Source of the DNA: Armillaria gallica
Taxonomy: Eukaryota > Basidiomycota > Agaricomycetes > Agaricales > Physalacriaceae
NCBI GenBank assembly: GCA_037576215.1
Contig: JBANDB010000017.1
Coordinates: 868,001-932,000 of the forward strand
Length of the DNA: 64,000 nt
Reading direction: 5' to 3'
The position numbers were made by a program, and so were the translations under genes. The notes below the pieces were generated by a model. It saw only the letters and a list, made by a program, of their open reading frames with translations, was not told the DNA's origin and searched no databases. Positions within the stretch are counted from its first letter, which is position 1, and each line of letters begins with the position of its first letter. Positions 58,169-64,000 of the stretch are shown piece after piece.

Positions 58169-58680
58169 TGTGAGGAAAAAGGAGGTCCATTGAAAAGTAA
58201 TCTGTTGAGAATTTAAAAGAGAATTGGATAGACTCACGTGTGGAGATGACTATTGGACCTTGTCAAGGTTGATGGGAGGCCAGTTTGGTGCGCGTGGCGC
58301 TAGAATAGACTGAGAACCAGCAACCCGTAATGGAGGTAACTGAAAAAGAGAAGCGTGTCCCTCAGGATCCGTCGTATCTTCCACGTTTAGAGAAACTCGT
58401 ACACGGTGCCCAAAGAAGATCCAAGCACAGATTGAGGCCTTTGATAGCACCACGGCTCTATACAGCTGTGAGAACGGATATCAGCAATCTACCGGCTATC
58501 CTCCAGGAAAATAAACGATTACAGTTTCCTCGCAGTGCCCGATAATACGTTCACCGTATGCTGGCGGGGGTGTGGGGTTTCCTCAAAGTTATCCCTGTCA
58601 CGCTGTCACGCATGACCCATTTTTCTTCTGATCGAATGGTCAGCTGGTCGCGGTCCTTCAAATTCCAAAACTAGTAACAA
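58169..58680. promoter_or_regulatory. Upstream region of the Zn2Cys6 gene
   Basis: It contains the likely leader intron (58203-58237 on the minus strand) and an E-box CACGTG at 58239. Near 58595 the sequence CTGTCACGCTGTCACGCATG resembles the GTGATGCGTGACG-type motifs inside the MITE at 10343. No gene is supported. Confidence 0.4.
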
Positions 58681-61600
58681 AATGAACGCAGGGCCGCCCG
58701 TCAGACCGCCGTCAGGTGTGCTATACTGGTACGGACCAGGCTACGAAATTCTGACCTGGTCTTCCACGGATTCCTCCTTGGCAGTAATTACGGTAGTACT
58801 GATGACTACTTTGCTTCTTTGTCATTATAGCTTACGGTACTATTACCATCAGTCCCCGGCCAAACTTGGCTCACCAAGGCACACCACTTTCTGACGCGAA
58901 AGGTATACAGAACGTCCTTTTACCTACAAAACCTCTACCGGTTCCTCTATTTAGTCTCTCGAATCGCCTTTCCACGTCTATTTGTGCCGTCTCGGGTGTC
59001 GACATCAACTACACTGCTTTAAGCAATACAGCACCCAGGAACAGGCTCCGTCTCGAAGGAATACAGCCCCAGATAATCTCATGTACGTGCAGTATAACCT
59101 ACGTGCCATTTTTCTTACGTCCCCGCTCTTTCGGACTGATGGGAGTGGAGCTCCTTACCTGTTCTCTGGGTTCCATTTGACTGGCTCGAAATATTGCCCC
59201 CTCCGTGGGTCGGCCATCCTGCTCGTCACCCTATGGATTGAAAGCTTTACACAAGGCACCACCAAGGTCTGCTTACTATGCTCGGTCCACCGTGGCTTTG
59301 GCGTTTCTCGGTATCAAGTTACCGTGTTCGAGTTTTCCGTGTCTCTATATCCCAATACTCTGGTACACAACTTTATGAAACCTTCCAGAGTTCGTCAGAT
59401 TGCCCTGGTGGACCCCGGCCTCTGCTCTGCAGATTTTCCATGTTCATGCCTCCCGTGAGCGCTCATTTCTCTACCACAAAAGACCAGTTCGAACTGATAT
59501 CCCCGCTGGATTTGCTTTTCAATAGCTCGCATAGGCACTGCCGTTTAAGGCGTTAATTTTGTCCACGGCTCCGTATTCAATTTTACGGCTTGTGACGAAT
59601 ATCGCTCGCTTTCATTGTAAGGTTGATTCGGGCAAAGCCGTACATTTAGATGCCGTGCCCTGATCTTCAGCAACTGGGATTTTCCTCAGTTGCGGCAGAT
59701 GTGTCAAATGCTCCATCCATCGTTGACGTGCTGCGCAACCGAGACTCAAAGAGCTGTCTATATACGATCGTCCCTATAGTGTCCTATTTTTACGGTTTTC
59801 CAGATCTTGGGATGACCTTGTGCCCATGATCACTGCACCGCCGCGGTAGGCAATCCGCATATCCGAAGGCGCATTCGTCATAAAGTCTCTCTCACAGACT
59901 ATCTGCCTTTACATTATTCCACGCGTGTCTCTTCAATTCGGAGCTACTTTCTTGGTGATACGGTACCTTTTACCGAAACCCTCAGTGCTGAAACGCTGCC
60001 TGTAAAAAAGGTGTCTTTAACTCTCCGTTATTCTCTGCACAAGGCCATACATCCCCGACGTTCGACTTCTTCCCAATCCCTGGACTGTCACCCCTCGGCC
60101 AGAAATCGCGAAAGGAGTTTTTATGTTCCCGTGAAGGCTCAACCGAACTACTTGAATAATAAGGACCGCAAGTCTAAAGCTTCTCATGTACATGCGGTAT
60201 TTCCTGGTGCGCTGATGCCGCTCTGTCTCTCCATCAAACACTGATCCTTGGCATCTGGCAGAGATTCGGCTTGAACAGTCATCGCTTTATGTCCTCTTTG
60301 CTATCTTCTTTCACTTGGTTCCAGGATGACGTCTCTCATGTCAACCGGGTGATAAGAATATGGCGTGTATTGGGACGCTTTTGCTCCCCTTGTCAGTATT
60401 AACGCCTATAATGGTTTCTAAGGCATGCGAATTGTTGCTGCGGCATGCGCCTCCCTCTTTATCGCTCAATGGCAGGTCAGAAGAGCCCTCTCCTGTGTTC
60501 GTCGAATTATGAGCGGTGGGGAAAGCCTCCATTCCTCTCACGGGTCGATATCTTACTCTCCTCCTCCATGTGGTACTGTAACCTTCTTACTCAAGTGCAC
60601 CGAATGTAAGGCTATGTATCCCTATAACAATATTGATTATCTCTCTCAAGTCCTAGGCATGTCATTGGGATTCGAGGAAAGTCTAAGAAATCCAATTGAC
60701 GAACATTTGGGATTCACAGGACGGATATCCATAAGCGGGGCTGCGCAATCTCGGCTGCGTATCTCTGTATGACTCCTGGCTTCTTTCCGACGCTAACAAC
60801 GATGGGGTTCCTTGCCTTGTGGTCCTGATATCAGCTCTTAGTGTTATTTTCAACTCGGTTCTGCAGAGTCTCACGGCTACAATGCCTGCTTGGTCCAGTC
60901 ACAAACAAGCGTTCCACAGGCTCTTACAGTATCTCATGGAACATCCAATAACGCCGCAGGTGCCTGGAGTGAGTACCTTTATGGTGTCACCGCCATCCAA
61001 TGACTATCTTCATGGTAAGCCGTTCGATTCAGTTCGATTTTCTGACCGGGCATTTATCTAGCACACAGGCCATTTTCCGATCGCGGGAGCGCTTCTGTAC
61101 TAGGTAAGCCAGTTGCCCAGACACAAATTAATTTCGGCATCGTCGACGCGTCAATATGGATGTGATTTACTACCCGTCGTTGCAACCGTTTTCTCATGAC
61201 GGTCATACCCTGCCACAAAAATTTCGACTATTTTCCCGGCTTGTGCTCTGATGCGCGCTTCGCTGGGGGGGCAGTGGGTTTCACGGTGTCTTTGTCACGA
61301 ATCACGATGGATTAACTGCGCCGTCTGCAGGTCGGGGTCGCCAGAACCCTATATGGGAGACGTTGGGAACTCGGAAACGACCACATGCACGCTGTGTCCA
61401 ATTCAGTGCATATCTAATGTCTCCGAGCATTCAAGTCGAATTGCCTTTAAACAGTTCTCGGAACTAGGTATTCCCTGATAAGAATAAGAATTCAAATGAG
61501 CAAATGATTCGAGCTGACGAGAAAGCTCCGGTGCCTGATTCCCAGTACTGACTGGTGTCTGACGCCGATCATTGTCCTGCCGCGGCTTCAGAGTCACCTT

Positions 61601-62650
61601 CATGGGAGATTAGTTTTTGTCAAGTAGCATTGCACATTTCCTGTCGCCATTATCTCGTCATGTGGTGAGTGGCTAATGGTGGGATGGGGACAGGATTTTT
61701 CGTGATGAACGTTCGGTGCTTGTCTCTTTTTCCCCAGGTTAGAAAGCCTCCTTGTAGTGGCGTTGTGTTGCCATGTAGCCAATGAATGTCGATATCACAA
61801 ACACACCAACCACGGCTTACCCCGCAACTCACGCGAACACCAAAATGGACAATATCTTCAATCTCATAAAATCATTTCCTCGGCCGGCGATGACGTCGGT
61901 TTTCTGCTCTTATTATTGTTGCTCTCGGCCGTGAATGTTTGCGTGTGGGTACCTCACTCCATGTATGCATGCGCCCAAGGCCGGTGAAAGTGCTACTAAT
62001 AGTTCCTATCGGGGACGTCCCATTCGTTAAACGGCCTTCTAAATAGCATGTGGATCTCAATAGTGGGGGTAACCCTATATGTCACCTTCGAGTTAACTCT
62101 TCGGGATCATATCATACAACTGTATTCTAAGCGGGAATCTACAATATGCGCTCCTTCGAAACGCATCTTCGCTTCTCTTCAGCTCGCACCTTCGGGTACA
62201 GAAAGGACTGTACTCGGTGATCGGTGTGAATTTTAAGGTCCTTAGTGTTGTTGTATTCAGAATCCACTTACTCATCTCGACAAATGGACATGCATAATTT
62301 TCCTGATACCTCCTTCTATCCACCCAGCGCTAGGCGGTGGGACACTCTGGTACAAATGCCGAAGGACTGTCGCTCTTACGTCTAAATCCGTGGCAACCAG
62401 CCAGCTCAACTGAATTCGTCGGTCTCGCACATGATAAAGAAGTCATCGCGTCAGCCATGCAAATGTCACGTTGTGCAGCGAGGGAATAACTTCGAAAGCA
62501 GGCACAAAAGCGTTTTCTCCCGAGGAAAAAGGATGGTCAGAAGGTTTAGGTTCTCTGTTCTGGGAACGGCAGCATTCAGCCTGCCTCTAAGTGAAAGTCA
62601 TCTTCTCCTGTATCGAGATGAGCACCGTTTGCATCAGGACAAGTTTTGGT
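58681..62650. other. Gene-poor tract, no intact gene recognised
   Basis: About 4 kb. Many short frames on both strands contain typical protein-like stretches but none extends or splices into a recognisable family. The largest on the plus strand are at 58982-59458 and 60425-60772. Candidate pieces of a reverse transcriptase, integrase or transposase were looked for and not found. It is probably a decayed former gene or element region. Confidence 0.35.
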
Positions 62651-62653
62651 TAT

Positions 62654-63990
62654 TTACGCATCTAAAATTATATTTGCAGTTTTTTTTCCCGCAGTGATCC
62701 GTCCTGACGAGTCAAAAGCGTCCAGTTGAACGGATCGTGAGTACATCATACCAGAATTGACTGAGCACGAGAGAAGCGGTCCGATACCGATCGTTTCATT
62801 GGTGGGATCAGTCTGCCAAGTGATACTGTTTATTGATTCCACCAATTCTATGCGCTGAAAACCCTTGAGACTCTTAAAGATAGGGAGAATCACTGCAGAG
62901 AAGTGCACCCCTTTCAGATGATCAGGAAGTGCCAAGACCAGAGCATACTGAAAGAGCAGTGCAGCAAGTAGATGATATATCAGGGTTGGTGTGACGGGAC
63001 CTAGATAGCGTGCAAAGGAATCGTAAATGCTTCGATAAGGAAAATACATGGTTGTATCAGTCGATGACCAGCAGGGAAAGCGCAGCTTGAGAGAACAGGC
63101 AGTGAGGTCACTTGAAAAAATACCATAAATCCTTCAAGGTTTAATCGAATCACGAATGATGGAACGATAACATTTAGAGTTGCTACTTGAAGCTCTTTGA
63201 TTGGGCAGTGGAAAACCACATTTGTACCCCATTTCACAGAGCCATGAGAGAGTCAGTGGCGCGAATGAAGACCACCACCATGTCCTTAGGCACAATGACG
63301 GTCACCAACCACGCTGGAAATCTACCATTAAAAGCAAAGAGAATCCGGCACCGAGTGTTCCATGCGTCACCACAAGATGGAACCGATATCAATAACAAAA
63401 GACGCCAAGGACAGATAGCGCTCTGATATACAGAAAATGACACAGTCCTATTCGTCACCTGGTAAGTGGCCAAGACGCATCCTGTCGAGAGGCCAATGAG
63501 GAAGCGCAATTATGTGATAACGTCCGCGGCGCGGAATGCGGCGTCATTTATCTGCCAGAAGAGAAAAACCATGTCAATAGAATGGATCAGGTGTTTCAGG
63601 GCCATGAATCGCATACCAAAGATTGCCCGAGGATACTTCAGACGGTGCTGAACTGGACAGATTTTACCACTAGCACTCGGGCTACTCAGAGGCAGTGATA
63701 CAGGGAAGAACGTGAGAATAGGCCCCCAAGACTCAAAGGAGGAGGAGAACAGAGCGCCGTCATAAGATACAAACTGTAGGACTCTAGAGAAACAGTGAAC
63801 GTAAACCGTAAACTCAACTTTGACCTCACCACTGAGTATTGAGTCACGAAGAATATAAGGCCACATCAACGGGTTCCGTCGTTTATCTCGTATATAGCGA
63901 GACGTGGCTAAGAGACCATAAATCGAAAGCACAGGAATACCGAGTCGTAGTCGTAACGAAAGTGAACATTTCGGACGTACGATCCGAATG
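62654..63990 (-). pseudogene. Possible remnant of a multi-pass membrane-protein gene
   Basis: Reading from the window edge on the minus strand: LGIPVLSIYGLLATSRYIRD, KRRNPLMWPYILRDSIL, later WRLLLLISVPS and VIVPKDMVVVFIRAT, then IYHLLAALLFQYALVLALP, and a stop at 62654. The alternation of hydrophobic segments and the late VIVPSFVIRLNLEG recall fungal seven-helix proteins of unknown function (DUF6533-like), but stops interrupt it, and no splicing solution was found. It may continue beyond the window. Low confidence. Confidence 0.25.
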
Positions 63991-64000
63991 TTCGGAGAAT

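Noticed and set aside
58681..62650. Retrotransposon
   Set aside because: I looked for reverse-transcriptase, RNase H and integrase motifs and long terminal repeats and found none.

Overview
The window is nuclear DNA of a filamentous fungus, almost certainly a basidiomycete of the Agaricomycetes type. Nearly every gene is cut by many short introns of about 45-60 bp (GT-AG, a few GC-AG). Genes lie densely on both strands. Recognisable genes include fungal ERMES (Mdm12), Elongator (Elp3), a Rap1-type telomere protein, a Golgi apyrase (Ynd1 type), a Zn2Cys6 regulator, a ferric-reductase-type oxidoreductase and secreted carboxylesterases. I saw no tRNA, rRNA or CRISPR.

Layout. 0.5-2.7 kb: an intact flavin monooxygenase. 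2.7-7.0 kb: a tandemly duplicated pair of small genes (DUF6914-like and DUF6987-like) in which each copy has lost the opposite member, with an AT-rich insert between. 7.3-15.6 kb: a repeat-rich accessory tract holding a 2.2-kb block duplicated about 4.15 kb apart, two paralogous small genes, a TA-flanked MITE, a broken SRPK-like kinase and broken members of a fungal small-protein family. 15.6-24.3 kb: a housekeeping block, MDM12 (+), ELP3 (-), RAP1-like (+), YND1-like (-), with no repeats noticed.

25.9-44.5 kb: an array of four apparently intact 14-exon type-B carboxylesterase genes in the same orientation, at least three esterase relics, and one full ferric-reductase gene converging on the last esterase. 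Fossil 3' tails of that reductase follow esterases 1 and 2, which shows how the array grew: the duplicated unit was esterase plus reductase tail. A gene for an HNH-fold protein lies between esterases 3 and 4. The esterases carry secretion signals, so they would act outside the cell or in the secretory pathway. The nearby reductase and the GPI-anchored protein at 45.4 kb are also surface or membrane proteins, but a joint function is not shown.

45.4-58.2 kb: single-copy genes, namely a GPI-anchored protein, two disordered proteins, a 2-oxoglutarate/Fe(II) oxygenase, a PWWP/Tudor-like nuclear protein and a Zn2Cys6 transcription factor. 58.2-64 kb: no intact gene recognised; it reads as decayed sequence, possibly with a remnant of a membrane-protein gene on the minus strand at the very end.

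Coordinates of multi-exon genes run from start codon to stop codon. I spliced by eye, and for the monooxygenase, RAP1, YND1, HNH and esterase 1 models the exon phases were checked and close without a frameshift.
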